Positions 37,264 through 49,671 of a stretch of DNA of 64,000 nucleotides are shown piece by piece. Under the pieces are notes generated by a model that saw nothing but the letters and a program-made list of their open reading frames with translations, was not told the origin of the DNA and ran no database searches. The stretch is from contig JAFUJR010000017.1 of NCBI GenBank assembly GCA_017468085.1, positions 1 to 64,000 on the forward strand, given 5' to 3'. The stretch comes from Clostridia bacterium. Its GTDB lineage: Bacteria > Bacillota > Clostridia > Christensenellales > Borkfalkiaceae. The number at the start of each line of letters is the position of its first letter. The first letter of the stretch is position 1. A program made the translations under genes and the position numbers.

Positions 37264-38811
37264 TTACATAAATTTGATAATTTGCTGGTCGTCTTTGTCC
37301 AAAATGCGGCGCATAGAAATTTTTTCTTTCAGCCGTTTGGAAACAACCGCTCTGAAACCAAGCGTTTGAATGGTGATAAGCGGCGTCATAGCAACCATCG
37401 CAACGATACCGAACGCGTCGGTGAGAACGGCGGCGGAGCTATCTCCGTTTACCGCAAAGCAAAGCCCGATAACAAAAGGCAGAATAAACGTGGAAGTGAG
37501 CGGCCCGCTGGCTACGCCGCCCGAGTCGAACGCGATTGCCGTGTAAATCTTGGGTACGAAGAAAGACAAGCCCAAGGACAAAATATACCCCGGCACAAGA
37601 TAATACAAAATCGAGAAGGAGAAAAACACACGGATAACCGAAAGCGCGATAGACACACCCACGCCCACCGAAAGGGCGATGAGCATCGAACGCTTGGTGA
37701 TCGCGCCGCCCGTAACCGTTTCTACTTGCTTGTTCAATACGTGAATGGCAGGCTCTGCCAAAACGACGGTCAAGCCGAGTACGAACGCGAGGATAGCGAC
37801 CAACCATTTTTCAGCATTTGCAAGCTGATACCCCATCTTAAAGCCGATGGCGGTAAAGCCGATTTCCACGGCGGAAAGGAAGATAACAAGACCGAAATAG
37901 GTATAAAAAATACCGATGATGATCTGCTTTACTTTGCGTTTTGAGGAGCGCATAAAAATCGCTTGTAATACAAAGAAGAACACGACGATAGGCGCAAGCG
38001 CGATGGCTACGTTTTTCAAGGTATCCAAAATCGCGTAGGGCGCGTGTCCCAAATTTAAAGCGTACTGCGCCGCAAATTCCGTGCCGTCCGCGCCCAAAAC
38101 CGGGTCGCCCGTTGCCGTCAAGCCCAAAATCATTACGGCGATGATCGGCCCGATAGAACAAAGCGCGATAAAACCGAAGCTGCTTTCTCTGTCGCGTTTG
38201 TCGCCAAGCACGGTGGATACGCCAAGCCCCAGCGCCATGATGAAAGGAACTGTGATGGGCCCCGTCGTTACGCCGCCCGAGTCAAATCCGAGGGGTAAAA
38301 ATCCTTCTTTCCCTTGCACGATAAGCAAGGTTACGATAGAAAACAAAAGCGCGTAGAAGAAGGTGAGCATTTTGGAAAGGCTGATTTTAAACACGACTTT
38401 CAAAATAGAAAGGACCAAAAAGATACCTACGCCCATACCGATGGCAATGATGAGCGCCCACTTCCCGCCGACGACGATGTCGCCAACCTGCCGCGCAAGT
38501 ACGGTAAGGTCGGGCTCGGCAATCGTAATAAACACGCCCATCACGAGGCAGATAATTAAAAGCGTGTTAAATTTCCCCGATTTCGACAAGCCTGAACCGA
38601 TCTGTTCGCCCATAGGCGTCATAGCGATGTCCGCGCCGAGGTTAAAAAGCGCCATGCCGAGAATAAGCGCGAGCGCGCAACATATAAACACGACGGTTTC
38701 CGTCGGCGAAAAGGAAATGAGGGGGGTAAAGTTGAGGATAAGCACGATTGCCGTTACGGGTAAAACCGAAACGGTAGATTCCGCTAATTTTTTAAGTAAC
38801 GCTTTCCACAT
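37264..38811 (-). CDS. DUF1538 membrane protein (putative PII-regulated transporter)
   Basis: A 515-aa integral membrane protein with roughly 12 helices in two homologous halves. Each half carries the same signature: FDSGGVTTGPITVPF in the first and FDSGGVASGPLTSTF in the second, typical of the DUF1538 family. Also ADIAMTPMGEQIGSGLSKSG near the N terminus. The duplicated, conserved re-entrant-like motifs suggest a transporter or channel; the substrate is not known. It heads a three-gene operon with two PII-like genes (spacings 15 and 35 bases), a link that implies control by PII. Confidence 0.88.
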   Translation of the reverse strand: MWKALLKKLAESTVSVLPVTAIVLILNFTPLISFSPTETVVFICCALALILGMALFNLGADIAMTPMGEQIGSGLSKSGKFNTLLIICLVMGVFITIAEPDLTVLARQVGDIVVGGKWALIIAIGMGVGIFLVLSILKVVFKISLSKMLTFFYALLFSIVTLLIVQGKEGFLPLGFDSGGVTTGPITVPFIMALGLGVSTVLGDKRDRESSFGFIALCSIGPIIAVMILGLTATGDPVLGADGTEFAAQYALNLGHAPYAILDTLKNVAIALAPIVVFFFVLQAIFMRSSKRKVKQIIIGIFYTYFGLVIFLSAVEIGFTAIGFKMGYQLANAEKWLVAILAFVLGLTVVLAEPAIHVLNKQVETVTGGAITKRSMLIALSVGVGVSIALSVIRVFFSFSILYYLVPGYILSLGLSFFVPKIYTAIAFDSGGVASGPLTSTFILPFVIGLCFAVNGDSSAAVLTDAFGIVAMVAMTPLITIQTLGFRAVVSKRLKEKISMRRILDKDDQQIIKFM

Positions 38812-38941
38812 ATCGCGCCTCGCCTCCTTTTTGAACGATATCTAACCCATTATAACATACCCGCGCCAAAAAAGCTAATAAAAACACGGGTAGGAATGCA
38901 AAAAAAGAGAAAAATAATCGCTGTTTTACGCTTGCAAATCA

Positions 38942-38970
38942 TTGACTTAATTTTTCTCATGTGTTATCAT
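38942..38970 (+). promoter_or_regulatory. Sigma-A promoter of ilvE
   Basis: TTGACT, 17 bases, TATCAT. Confidence 0.7.
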
Positions 38971-39046
38971 AGTATTATCATATAATTAAATGGTGTACGC
39001 GCGTTTAATTCAAAAAACGAATAAATCAAAAAAGAGGAAGAACGAT

Positions 39047-40108
39047 ATGGAAATCCGCATAGAGAGAACGAAAAACCCGAAAACGATGCCGCCTGAAAAC
39101 GAGCTTGGTTTCGGTAAGGTATTTACCGACCATATGCTCCTTGTCGATTGGGAGGAGGGCAAGGGTTGGTACGACGCGAGGATCGTGCCGTTCGGGCGCA
39201 TTGATTTGCACCCTGCCTCCACCGTTTTGCATTACGGCGCGGAAATCTTCGAAGGGTTAAAGGTCTACCGCCGCGCAGACGGCGGCATTCAAATGTTCCG
39301 TCCGCAGGAAAACGTGAAGCGCATGAACAACTCTGCCGAACGTATGAGCCTGCCGCAGATGGATGAAAAGGATATGTTGGAGCTGATGACCGCCTTCGTC
39401 AAGTTGGAGGAAAAGTGGGTGCCTAAATCCTTTGGCACTTCCCTTTATCTCCGTCCGTTCATGTTCGGCAACGACGAAGCGCTTGGCGTGCACGCGGTGA
39501 AAAACGCGACCTTTATGATCATCGCTTCCCCGAGCGGCAGTTATTATAAAGAGGGAATCAATCCCGTAGGGATCATGATTGAAAACGAGGACGTGCGTAC
39601 CGTCCGCGGCGGCACGGGCTATGCAAAGTGCGGCGGCAACTACGCGGCGAGCACGAGAGCGGGCGAGCGCGCGGCGAAGAAGGGGTATTCGCAGGTGCTT
39701 TGGTTGGACGGCGTACATCGCAAGTACGTGGAAGAAGTGGGCGCGATGAACGTTATGTTTAAAATAAGCGGCGAAATCATCACCCCGATGCTTACGGGCT
39801 CTATTCTTCCCGGTATTACGCGCAAGAGCTGTATCGAGGTGCTGCGTAAGCTCGGCTATACGGTAACGGAACGGCTTTTTTCGATTGACGAGCTTGTAAA
39901 GGCGTTGGAAAACGGCACTTTGGAAGAGGCTTGGGGATGCGGTACGGCGGCTGTCGTTTCGCCCATCGGTAAACTTGCGTACAACGGCAAGGAATACGTC
40001 ATCGGCGGCGGAAAAATCGGGGACGTAACGCAAAAATTGTACGATACGCTGACGGGAATCCAGTGGGGTAAAACCGCAGATTATTTTAATTGGGTGTATA
40101 AACTGTAA
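39047..40108 (+). CDS. ilvE: Branched-chain amino acid aminotransferase
   Basis: A 353-aa class IV (fold-type IV) PLP aminotransferase that makes Leu, Ile and Val from their 2-oxo acids with glutamate. Landmarks: HYGAEIFEGLKVYRRADG, FRPQENVKRMNNSAERM, YLRPFMFGNDEALGV, the PLP lysine in GTGYAKCGGNYAAS, and GSILPGITRKSCIEV. The start with GAGGAAG upstream is used, not codons before it. It precedes the T-box-led leuA operon and has its own promoter. Confidence 0.96.
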   Translation: MEIRIERTKNPKTMPPENELGFGKVFTDHMLLVDWEEGKGWYDARIVPFGRIDLHPASTVLHYGAEIFEGLKVYRRADGGIQMFRPQENVKRMNNSAERMSLPQMDEKDMLELMTAFVKLEEKWVPKSFGTSLYLRPFMFGNDEALGVHAVKNATFMIIASPSGSYYKEGINPVGIMIENEDVRTVRGGTGYAKCGGNYAASTRAGERAAKKGYSQVLWLDGVHRKYVEEVGAMNVMFKISGEIITPMLTGSILPGITRKSCIEVLRKLGYTVTERLFSIDELVKALENGTLEEAWGCGTAAVVSPIGKLAYNGKEYVIGGGKIGDVTQKLYDTLTGIQWGKTADYFNWVYKL

Positions 40109-40200
40109 AATTCTAAAAAAGCAAGAAAATCATAGCGCATTTCGTTGACAAACGCAAGCGCAATCAGTAAAATATAAATATTAAAATATTTATCAATAAA

Positions 40201-40492
40201 AAGGCAACGACGGGAACGAAATCCGCGCAAGGTCGCTTACAGAGAGTCGGCGGACGGTGCAAGCCGATAGGACGGCGCGGAAAATATCTCCTCCCCGAGC
40301 CGCCGACAGAACGGCAATGCGAAACTTGCTTAGTAGATTCGGACGGGTTCTCCCGTTATAGAGAAGTCTGTAAGGACGCGAGTGGGCGGGCAACCGTCAA
40401 ACAGAGTGGTACCGCGGAGAAAAAATCTTCGTCTCTTTCGTATAGGCGTGTTGTAAGCGCGCTTATAGAAAGGGATTTTTTATTTTTATTAA
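40201..40492 (+). promoter_or_regulatory. T-box leader, probably leucine-specific
   Basis: Contains the conserved T-box AGAGTGGTACCGCGGA near 40403, the stem I stretch AGAGAGTCGGCGGACGGTGC, and a terminator hairpin with TCTTTCGTATAGGCG pairing to CGCTTATAGAAAGGGA before TTTTTTA. By spacing to the following GAGC the specifier codon reads CTC (Leu) in ATATCTCCTCCCCGAGC; an overlapping ATC (Ile) cannot be excluded. Uncharged tRNA would allow read-through into leuA and beyond. Confidence 0.85.
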
Positions 40493-40535
40493 AGTAGGAG
40501 CCGATTGAACGGCTCTCGCTTGTTAAGGTTGGATT

Positions 40536-42224
40536 ATGAAGAACAGCAACAAATACGTCAAACAATATTTCGAGCCGCAGGGCGTTACGATGGATTGGAC
40601 GAAGCGTTCGTCCATTGACAAGCCGCCCGTTTGGTGCAGCGTGGATTTGCGCGACGGCAACCAAGCGCTCGTGATTCCTATGAGCTTAGAAGAAAAGTTG
40701 GAATTTTTTAAACTTTTGTGTAAAGTCGGATTTAAGGAAATTGAAATCGGTTTTCCCGCGGCAAGCGAAACGGAGTACGAGTTCTGTCGTAAGTTGATTG
40801 AGGAAAATCTCATTCCCGACGACGTAACCATACAGGTGCTTACGCAATCGCGCGAGCATATCATCGCCAAAACCTTCGAGGCAATAAAGGGCGCAAAGAG
40901 GGCGGTGGTGCACTTGTATAATTCCACGTCCGTGGCGCAAAGAGAGCAGGTGTTCAAGCGGGAAAAGCAGGAAATTATTGACATCGCCGTTTTCGGCGCA
41001 AAACTTTGCAAAACGTACCGCGAGAAGGCGGAGGGAAAAATCATCTTTGAATACTCCCCCGAAAGTTTTACGGGTACGGAACCCGAATTTGCGGCGGAAA
41101 TCTGCAACGCCGTGCTCGATATTTGGCAACCGACGGCGGAGGATAAAACGATTATTAACCTGCCCGTTACGGTGGCGCACTCTATGCCGCACGTCTATGC
41201 AAATCAGGTCGAGTATATGTGCAAAAACCTGAAAAACCGTGAAAACGTGATCGTTTCCCTCCACCCCCACAACGACAGAGGTTGCGCGGTGGCGGACAGC
41301 GAAATGGGCTTGCTTGCAGGCGGAGACCGTATCGAGGGCACTCTATTTGGCAACGGCGAACGCACGGGCAACGTGGACGTCATTACTTTGGCGTTGAATA
41401 TGTATTCGCAGGGCGTCGACCCCAAGCTCGATTTTTCTAATCTGCCCCAAATCACCGAGGTGTACGAGCGCGTAACGAGAATGAAGGTCAGCGACAGACA
41501 GCCGTACAGCGGCGCGCTCGTCTTTGCAGCTTTCTCGGGCTCTCACCAAGACGCGATTGCTAAGGGCATGAAATACAGAATGGAACGCGATGCAACGACG
41601 TGGACGGTCCCCTATCTGCCCATCGATCCCGCCGACGTCGGCAGGGCGTACGAAGCGGACGTTATCCGTATCAATTCGCAGTCGGGCAAGGGCGGCATAG
41701 GCTACGTTTTGGAAACGCAGTTCAAGCTGATTTTGCCCCCCAAGATGCGGGAGGTGTTCGGCTATCACGTCAAAAATATTTCTGACCGCGCCCACAAGGA
41801 GCTTTTGCCCGTTGAGGTTTACGAAATTTTCATGCGGGACTTTACCAACCGCCACGACAGGCTTGCATTCGTCAATGCAAAGCAAGAGGAAAGCAACGGC
41901 GAAACCGTGCGCGTGAACGTAGAGCTCTGTTTCGATAACGAACGCTACGTCTTGGCAACGGAAGGGACGGGACGATTGGACTGTATCAGCAACGCCATCA
42001 AAAGCGTTACGGGCAAGGAGTATATTTTGGAAAGCTACGTACAGCACGCCATCGAAGAAAAATCTTCGGCGAAGGCGGCGGCGTATATCGGTATCTTAGC
42101 GGACGGCGTTACCTATTGGGGCGCAGGTATCCACGCCGACATCGTCATCTCGTCTATCCGCGCCCTCGTAACGGCGGTGAATAGAATGTTGGAGCTGGAA
42201 GGCAGTCAAGATCTGTATAAATAA
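40536..42224 (+). CDS. leuA: 2-isopropylmalate synthase, long form
   Basis: A 562-aa LeuA of the longer (actinobacterial-type) branch: TIM-barrel catalytic domain (about 25-310) with DLRDGNQAL (metal Asp), [10 protein letters not shown] and [14 protein letters not shown], a subdomain linker, and a C-terminal LeuA dimer/regulatory domain (about 430-560) for leucine feedback. It condenses acetyl-CoA with 2-oxoisovalerate, the first committed step to leucine. It is the first gene behind the T-box, with ilvB 34 bases downstream. Confidence 0.96.
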   Translation: MKNSNKYVKQYFEPQGVTMDWTKRSSIDKPPVWCSVDLRDGNQALVIPMSLEEKLEFFKLLCKVGFKEIEIGFPAASETEYEFCRKLIEENLIPDDVTIQVLTQSREHIIAKTFEAIKGAKRAVVHLYNSTSVAQREQVFKREKQEIIDIAVFGAKLCKTYREKAEGKIIFEYSPESFTGTEPEFAAEICNAVLDIWQPTAEDKTIINLPVTVAHSMPHVYANQVEYMCKNLKNRENVIVSLHPHNDRGCAVADSEMGLLAGGDRIEGTLFGNGERTGNVDVITLALNMYSQGVDPKLDFSNLPQITEVYERVTRMKVSDRQPYSGALVFAAFSGSHQDAIAKGMKYRMERDATTWTVPYLPIDPADVGRAYEADVIRINSQSGKGGIGYVLETQFKLILPPKMREVFGYHVKNISDRAHKELLPVEVYEIFMRDFTNRHDRLAFVNAKQEESNGETVRVNVELCFDNERYVLATEGTGRLDCISNAIKSVTGKEYILESYVQHAIEEKSSAKAAAYIGILADGVTYWGAGIHADIVISSIRALVTAVNRMLELEGSQDLYK

Positions 42225-42258
42225 CCAAGACAAACACGGAGAAAAAGGAGAAAGAAAT

Positions 42259-43935
42259 ATGCAATTAAACGGCGCGCAAATTTTAATCCGCACCCTCATC
42301 GAGCAGGGCGTAACCGACGTTTTCGGTTATCCCGGCGGTCAGGTCATCAATATTTACGACGCTTTGTACGAATATAAAGACGAAATCAACCACGTTCTCA
42401 CCGCGCACGAGCAGGGCGCTTCCCACGCGGCGGACGGATATTCCCGCGCGACGGGCAAAGTCGGCGTTTGTATCGCGACGAGCGGTCCGGGCGCAACTAA
42501 CCTCGTAACGGGCATTGCGACGGCTATGTTGGACAGTATCCCCATGGTCGCCATCACGGGCAACGTGCCTTGTTCGCTTATCGGCAAGGACAGCTTCCAA
42601 GAAATAGACATTACGGGCGTAACTCTGCCCATCACCAAGCATAACTTTTTTGTGTCGAACGTAGCGGACTTGGCGGACACCCTTCGTCAAGCCTTCCAAA
42701 TTGCCAAATCGGGCAGACCCGGCCCCGTCCTCGTAGATATTCCCAAAGACGTGCAGGTGGCAAAGTATGATTACGAGCCGCAACCCGTCGTAGAAAAGAC
42801 CCCTTTGCCCAAGGTAAAGGAAAGCTTGATCGACGAGGCGGCGGCGCTTATTAACGAGGCGAAAAAGCCGTATATCTACGTCGGCGGCGGCGCGGCGGGT
42901 TTGGGCTTGGGCGCAGACGTTCTCGCCTTTGCCGAAAAAATCGGCGCGGTCATCGGCTGTTCCTTTATGGGGCTTTCGGCTGTACCGCAGGAGAGCGAAC
43001 GTTTCCTCGGTATGCAAGGTATGCACGGGCATTACGCGTCAAGTATGGCGCAAAACGAGGCGGACCTCATCTTTGCAGTCGGCGTGCGTTTTTCGGACAG
43101 AGCGACGGGCAACGTTTCCAAATTCGCAAAGCAGAGCAAAATCATTCAGCTCGACCCCGACAGCGCGGAAATCAACAAAAACGTCCGCGTGAATTTGGGG
43201 ATCGTCGGCGACGTAACGGACGCTTTCTCGCGCATCGCGGCAAAGTGCAAAGAGAGCGCAAAACCCGATTGGTTTGCGCAGGTCAAGGCGTTAAAAGCGG
43301 AGGAAAAACGGTTTGAGGACGAGATCGCGGCGGCAAATTCCGCGTCTCTTACCCCCAAGCAGGTGTTTGAAATCATCAACGCGACGAAGCCGAAAAATAC
43401 GATCATCGCTACGGACGTAGGTCAACACCAAATGTGGACGGCGCAGTACGTGGAATTCGGCGGCGCGCGTCAATTCGTTTCCAGCGGCGGCTTGGGAACG
43501 ATGGGCTTTGGCTTGGGCGCGGCGATAGGCGCTTACGTAGCTACCAAACAGCCCGTGGCGCTCATTACGGGCGACGGTAGTTTTGGTATGAACCTCAACG
43601 AGCTCGCTACCGCGGTTACCTATAAGATACCCGTCGTTATCGTACTTATGAACAACGGCGTGTTGGGTATGGTACGGCAGTGGCAAACCTTATTCTTCGG
43701 CAAGCGGTACTCAAATACCGTCCTCACCCGTCAAACGGACTTCGTACAGCTTGCAAAAGCGTTCGGCGCGGAGGGGGTACTTGCGGAAACGCCCGTAGAA
43801 TTCAAGCGCGCGTTTGAGGCGGCTTTGTGCTCGGGTAAACCTACGGTCATCGACGTGCGTATAGACAAGGACGAAATGGTATTGCCGATGTTGCCCCCGG
43901 GCGGCGCGATCAGCGATATAATTACAAAGGTTTAA
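42259..43935 (+). CDS. ilvB: Acetolactate synthase large subunit
   Basis: A 558-aa ThDP-dependent acetohydroxyacid synthase. [16 protein letters not shown] and [20 protein letters not shown] hold the catalytic Glu; [12 protein letters not shown] and [10 protein letters not shown] are family marks; the C-terminal [14 protein letters not shown] plus [15 protein letters not shown] bind Mg-ThDP. It forms acetolactate and acetohydroxybutyrate. AAAGGAG precedes the ATG. Its small subunit follows after about 125 bases. Confidence 0.97.
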   Translation: MQLNGAQILIRTLIEQGVTDVFGYPGGQVINIYDALYEYKDEINHVLTAHEQGASHAADGYSRATGKVGVCIATSGPGATNLVTGIATAMLDSIPMVAITGNVPCSLIGKDSFQEIDITGVTLPITKHNFFVSNVADLADTLRQAFQIAKSGRPGPVLVDIPKDVQVAKYDYEPQPVVEKTPLPKVKESLIDEAAALINEAKKPYIYVGGGAAGLGLGADVLAFAEKIGAVIGCSFMGLSAVPQESERFLGMQGMHGHYASSMAQNEADLIFAVGVRFSDRATGNVSKFAKQSKIIQLDPDSAEINKNVRVNLGIVGDVTDAFSRIAAKCKESAKPDWFAQVKALKAEEKRFEDEIAAANSASLTPKQVFEIINATKPKNTIIATDVGQHQMWTAQYVEFGGARQFVSSGGLGTMGFGLGAAIGAYVATKQPVALITGDGSFGMNLNELATAVTYKIPVVIVLMNNGVLGMVRQWQTLFFGKRYSNTVLTRQTDFVQLAKAFGAEGVLAETPVEFKRAFEAALCSGKPTVIDVRIDKDEMVLPMLPPGGAISDIITKV

Positions 43936-44059
43936 CGCGATAAAAACGGAGAACCCGCTACGCAATACAGCGGCGGGCGGGCGAAAAATCCGCTCCTATC
44001 TCCGCATAAAAAGACGGCAAAAATTTACCCCCAATTCAGCACTCAAAAGGAGGCTCTCA

Positions 44060-45638
<1,579 letters not shown>

Positions 45639-45666
45639 TAAAACAAAGAATATACTGCACAATACG

Positions 45667-45763
45667 GCGTTGCGTTTGCGTTTTCCCTTGGTCATTTACG
45701 CACAGTAAACTCCCGTCGGGAAAGCCGCGCGCGCCTTGTCTTGCTTGTATCTTGCTTTGTTTT
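45667..45763 (+). repeat. Palindromic intergenic repeat, copy 1 of the tandem pair
   Basis: A 97-bp unit repeated at 45839-45935 with one mismatch. It contains CCCGTCGGG, GCGTTGCG and GCGCGCGC and ends TTGTATCTTGC; arms can pair imperfectly into a long hairpin. The spacer between copies holds a further fragment, CGCCTTGAACTGCTTGCATC, of the related element at 47702. Confidence 0.85.
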
Positions 45764-45838
45764 CACCATTTTGGCAGGCGCCTTGAACTGCTTGCATCTC
45801 CACATCAAAAACCTATAACACAAAACGACGAAGATACA

Positions 45839-45935
45839 GCGTTGCGTTTGCGTTTTCCCTTAGTCATTTACGCACAGTAAACTCCCGTCGGGAAAGCCGC
45901 GCGCGCCTTGTCTTGCTTGTATCTTGCTTTGTTTT
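45839..45935 (+). repeat. Palindromic intergenic repeat, copy 2 of the tandem pair
   Basis: Same 97-bp unit as 45667-45763. Here the ends are exact inverted repeats, AAGATACA (45831) and TGTATCTT. The rest of the 392-base ilvC-ilvD spacer has no gene; CATATTCAGCATTCAGCG at 45987 belongs to the AATGC family. Confidence 0.85.
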
Positions 45936-46030
45936 TAAGACGGATAAGGGGCGCACTTCACCCCCCAAACATCTAAAATTTTAGCCATATTCAGCATTCA
46001 GCGTGAAAAACGGCTTTCAAAGGATTAACC

Positions 46031-47689
46031 ATGATTAAAGACACCATTGTAGACGGCTTTCAAAACGCGCCGCACAGATCCCTTTATCACGCGCTCGGTT
46101 TGACGGACGAGGAGCTTTCCCGTCCTCTCATCGGCGTAGTATGCTCGCACAACGAAATCGTTCCCGGCCACACCAACCTCGACAAAATCGCGCAGGCGGT
46201 AAAAATGGGGGTTGCGATGGCGGGCGGTACGCCCATTATGTTCCCTGCAATCACCGTTTGCGACGGTATCGCAATGGGACACAAAGGAATGAAATATTCC
46301 CTCGTAACCCGCGATTTGATTGCGGATTCCACCGAAGCGATGGTGCTTGCGCACGGCTTCGACGGGCTCGTTATGATTCCCAACTGCGATAAAAACGTAC
46401 CCGGGCTTTTGATGGCGGCGGCGAGATTGAATATCCCCACCGTTTTCGTCAGCGGCGGGCCCATGCTCGCGGGCAGGGTAGGGGGCAAAAAGCGCTCTCT
46501 TTCGAGTATGTTCGAGGCAGTCGGCGCGTACACCGCAGGCAAAATCAACGAAGAACAGCTTACCGAATTTGAAAGAAAGGTTTGCCCGACCTGCGGTTCG
46601 TGTTCGGGTATGTACACGGCAAATTCCATGAATTGCCTGACCGAGGTTTTGGGAATGGGCTTACGCGGCAACGGCACGATCCCCGCCGTCTATTCCGCGC
46701 GTATCGAGCTTGCTAAGCACGCAGGTATGCAGGTAATGGAACTCGTGAAGAAGAATATCCGTCCTCGCGATATTATGACGGCGGCGGCAATTAAAAACGC
46801 GATCACTGCGGATATGGCGCTCGGCTGTTCCACCAACAGTATGCTCCATCTCCCTGCAATCGCCAACGAGTGCGAAGTGCCCTTTGATTTGGACGAAGTC
46901 AACGCCATCAGCGAAAAGACCCCCAATTTGTGCCACCTCGCCCCCGCGGGTCCTACTTATATGGAGGACTTGAACGAAGCGGGCGGCGTGTACGCAGTGT
47001 TAAAAGAGCTTGAAAATCTCAACCTTTTGGATACTTCCGTCATGACCTGTACGGGCAAGACGATGAAGCAAAATTTGGAAGGGGTTGTCAACCTTGACGA
47101 AGAGGTTATCCGCAAGCCTGAAAACGCGTTTGGCAAAACGGGCGGTATCGCGGTGCTCAAGGGCAACCTCGCCCCCGACGGCTGTGTGGTAAAACGTGCG
47201 GCAGTCGCGCCCGAAATGCTCGTGCACGAGGGCCCTGCCAAGGTATTTGAAAGCGAGGAAGAGTGTATTGCGGCGATCTACGGCGGAAAAATCGTCAAGG
47301 GCGACGTCGTCGTGATCCGTTACGAAGGTCCTGCGGGCGGTCCCGGCATGCGCGAAATGCTTTCGCCTACCTCTGCAATCGCGGGTATGGGCTTGGATAA
47401 GGACGTAGCCCTCATCACCGACGGCAGATTTTCGGGCGCAACGCGTGGCGCGTCTATCGGGCACGTTTCCCCCGAGGCGGTTTCTGGCGGACTCATTGCC
47501 TACGTGCAAAACGGGGATATTATCGCCATCGATATCCCGAACTATAAAATCGAACTCAAGGTATCGGACGAGGAGCTTGCCAAGCGCAAAGCCACCACAA
47601 CCTTAAAGAAGAAAGAGGTAAGCGGCTACTTGAAACGCTATGCGGCGCAAGTGAGCTCTGCCGACAAAGGCGCAATTATCAACAAATAA
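46031..47689 (+). CDS. ilvD: Dihydroxy-acid dehydratase
   Basis: A 552-aa Fe-S dehydratase of the IlvD/Edd family that converts dihydroxyisovalerate and dihydroxymethylvalerate to 2-oxo acids. Cluster cysteines are in [20 protein letters not shown] (preceded by MIPNC), [20 protein letters not shown] and the earlier [21 protein letters not shown] and [20 protein letters not shown] are family signatures. No strong ribosome site is seen (AAAGGATTAACC), which may limit expression or mark it for separate control. Confidence 0.97.
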   Translation: MIKDTIVDGFQNAPHRSLYHALGLTDEELSRPLIGVVCSHNEIVPGHTNLDKIAQAVKMGVAMAGGTPIMFPAITVCDGIAMGHKGMKYSLVTRDLIADSTEAMVLAHGFDGLVMIPNCDKNVPGLLMAAARLNIPTVFVSGGPMLAGRVGGKKRSLSSMFEAVGAYTAGKINEEQLTEFERKVCPTCGSCSGMYTANSMNCLTEVLGMGLRGNGTIPAVYSARIELAKHAGMQVMELVKKNIRPRDIMTAAAIKNAITADMALGCSTNSMLHLPAIANECEVPFDLDEVNAISEKTPNLCHLAPAGPTYMEDLNEAGGVYAVLKELENLNLLDTSVMTCTGKTMKQNLEGVVNLDEEVIRKPENAFGKTGGIAVLKGNLAPDGCVVKRAAVAPEMLVHEGPAKVFESEEECIAAIYGGKIVKGDVVVIRYEGPAGGPGMREMLSPTSAIAGMGLDKDVALITDGRFSGATRGASIGHVSPEAVSGGLIAYVQNGDIIAIDIPNYKIELKVSDEELAKRKATTTLKKKEVSGYLKRYAAQVSSADKGAIINK

Positions 47690-47701
47690 AAACGTATATA
47701 C

Positions 47702-47800
47702 TTCACATTTCAGCGTTGTTGTTCCGTGCGCCTCGTTCACATACGACAAGTATGCTCCCTGCGGCGTACCCGCAACGCCTTGAACTGTTCGCATCTTCGT
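47702..47800 (+). repeat. Palindromic intergenic repeat, diverged third copy
   Basis: TATACTTCACATTTCAGCGT opens it (compare TATACTGCACAATACGGCGT before copy 1) and CGCCTTGAACTGTTCGCATC closes it. GCGTTG and CAACGC form the outer stem; ATACGACAAGTAT lies in the middle. Confidence 0.7.
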
Positions 47801-47849
47801 TTTTATTCTTTTCCAGCGAGCGTATTTTACGCTCCAATATTAAAAATAA

Positions 47850-47870
47850 GCGTACCGTGTACGCGTTGAA
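47850..47870 (+). repeat. GTACGCGTTGAA-type dispersed repeat, copy 10
   Basis: GCGTACCGTGTACGCGTTGA then A, 17 bases before the leuC start codon. Confidence 0.65.
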
Positions 47871-47887
47871 TAAGAAGGTATAAAACT

Positions 47888-49150
47888 ATGTCAATGACAA
47901 TGACGCAAAAAATCCTTGCGGCGCACGCAGGGCTTGACAGCGTAGAGGCAGGTCAACTCATTCTCGTGAGCGTAGACAGAGTGCTCGGCAACGACATCAC
48001 CTCGCCCGTCGCCATCAAGGAATTTAACCGTATCGGCGCGACGGAAGTCTACGATAAGGACAAGGTAACGATGGTCATGGACCATTTCGCCCCCAACAAG
48101 GACATCAAAGCTGCCGAACAATGCAAAATGTGCCGCGATTTTTGCGACAAACACGAGGTTACCCACTTCTACGACGTGGGAAGAATGGGAATCGAACACG
48201 CTCTGCTCCCCGAAAAAGGTTTGGTTTTGCCCGGCGACGTCGTTATCGGCGCGGATTCCCACACCTGCACCTACGGTGCGCTCGGCGCGTTTTCCACGGG
48301 CGTCGGCTCTACGGATATGGCGTGCGGTATGGCGACGGGCAAGGCATGGTTTAAAGTGCCTTCCGCCATCAAATTCGTCCTCAAGGGCAAGCTGAACAAA
48401 TACGTTTCGGGTAAAGACGTTATTTTGCATATCATCGGTAAAATCGGCGTGGACGGCGCGCTGTATAAATCCATGGAATTCGTCGGCGAAGGCGTGCAAG
48501 CTCTCACCGTCTACGATAGGCTCACCATTTCTAATATGGCAATCGAGGCGGGCGCAAAAAACGGCATTTTCGAGGTGGACGAACAAACCCTCGCCTACGT
48601 AAAAGAACGCTCTGACCGCGATTTTACCGTCTATAAAGCGGACGAGGACGCGGTGTACGACGAAACCTACGAAATCGACCTTTCGACCATTCGATCCACC
48701 GTCGCGTTCCCGCATTTGCCCGAGAACACAAAGACCTTTGACGAGATCGGGGATATTCCCATCGACCAAGTCGTTATCGGCTCTTGCACCAACGGTCAGT
48801 ATAAAGACATCGCGGAGGCGGCGGAAATCCTCAAAGGCAAAAAGATCGCCAAGCGCGTCCGCGCCATTATCATTCCCGCCACCCAAGATATTTATATGAA
48901 AGCGGTGGAAAACGGACTTGTGAAAATCTTCATCGACGCGGGCTGCGTGGTATCCACGCCCACCTGCGGGCCCTGCCTTGGCGGTTATATGGGCATTTTG
49001 GCGGCGGGCGAAAGGGCGGTTGCCACCACGAATCGTAACTTCGTCGGGCGTATGGGACACGTAGAGAGCGAGGTATATCTCGCCTCTCCTGCGGTGGCGG
49101 CAGCAAGCGCTGTTATGGGCAAGATTTCTGCTCCACAGGAGGTAATGTAA
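47888..49150 (+). CDS. leuC: 3-isopropylmalate dehydratase large subunit
   Basis: A 420-aa aconitase-family large subunit of the short (archaeal/HacA-like) type. Cluster cysteines are in [13 protein letters not shown] and [35 protein letters not shown] (substrate and cofactor site) is present. With LeuD it isomerises 2- to 3-isopropylmalate. AGAAGG precedes the start. Its stop overlaps the leuD start (TAATG). Confidence 0.96.
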   Translation: MSMTMTQKILAAHAGLDSVEAGQLILVSVDRVLGNDITSPVAIKEFNRIGATEVYDKDKVTMVMDHFAPNKDIKAAEQCKMCRDFCDKHEVTHFYDVGRMGIEHALLPEKGLVLPGDVVIGADSHTCTYGALGAFSTGVGSTDMACGMATGKAWFKVPSAIKFVLKGKLNKYVSGKDVILHIIGKIGVDGALYKSMEFVGEGVQALTVYDRLTISNMAIEAGAKNGIFEVDEQTLAYVKERSDRDFTVYKADEDAVYDETYEIDLSTIRSTVAFPHLPENTKTFDEIGDIPIDQVVIGSCTNGQYKDIAEAAEILKGKKIAKRVRAIIIPATQDIYMKAVENGLVKIFIDAGCVVSTPTCGPCLGGYMGILAAGERAVATTNRNFVGRMGHVESEVYLASPAVAAASAVMGKISAPQEVM

Positions 49151-49644
49151 TGATTTTCAACGGAAAAGGTATCAAATACGGCGACAACGTCGATACGGAC
49201 GTCATTATCCCCGCCCGCTACTTAAACACCATCGACAAAGCCGAGCTTGCTTCCCATTGTATGGAGGACATCGACAAGGACTTTAAAAACAAGGTAGAAA
49301 AGGGGGATATTATCATCGCAGGCTACAACTTCGGTTGCGGCTCTTCGCGCGAACACGCCCCCATCGCTATTAAAGAGAGCGGGATTTCTCTCGTCATCGC
49401 AAAGAGCTTTGCGCGCATCTTCTACCGTAATTCCATCAACATCGGACTTGCAATCGTCGAGTGTCCCGAGGCGGTGGACGGCATAGCGGACGGCGACAAG
49501 GTGGAGGCGGATTTGGAAAACGGAATTCTCTACAACCGCACCACGGGCGCGAGCTTTAAAACCCAGCCCTTCCCCGCGTTTATCCAAAGCATTATCGAAA
49601 ACGGCGGGTTGGTTGCGTCGATAAAATCGGGCGTAATTAAGTAA
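49150..49644 (+). CDS. leuD: 3-isopropylmalate dehydratase small subunit
   Basis: A 164-aa swivel-domain partner of LeuC with [18 protein letters not shown] and the loop [17 protein letters not shown], which enters the active site. Start and stop overlap with leuC indicates coupled translation and a 1:1 complex. ACAGGAGG lies inside the leuC end as its ribosome site. Confidence 0.96.
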   Translation: MIFNGKGIKYGDNVDTDVIIPARYLNTIDKAELASHCMEDIDKDFKNKVEKGDIIIAGYNFGCGSSREHAPIAIKESGISLVIAKSFARIFYRNSINIGLAIVECPEAVDGIADGDKVEADLENGILYNRTTGASFKTQPFPAFIQSIIENGGLVASIKSGVIK

Positions 49645-49650
49645 AAACAA

Positions 49651-49670
49651 AAGGGCAGGTACGAGTTGAA
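49651..49670 (+). repeat. GTACGCGTTGAA-type dispersed repeat, copy 11
   Basis: AAGGGCAGGTACGAGTTGAA, ending one base before the leuB ATG at 49672. No other ribosome site is present, so the AGGT in the repeat (12 bases upstream) may be all that leuB has. Confidence 0.6.
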
Positions 49671-49671
49671 T

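Noticed and set aside
38994-39010. GTGTACGCGCGTTTAATTC before ilvE as a repeat copy
   Set aside because: The core is interrupted (GTACGCGCGTTTAA), so it was left out of the family.
47891-49060. Long minus-strand frame across leuC
   Set aside because: Antisense shadow of a clear leuC gene in high-GC codons; no ribosome site or promoter.
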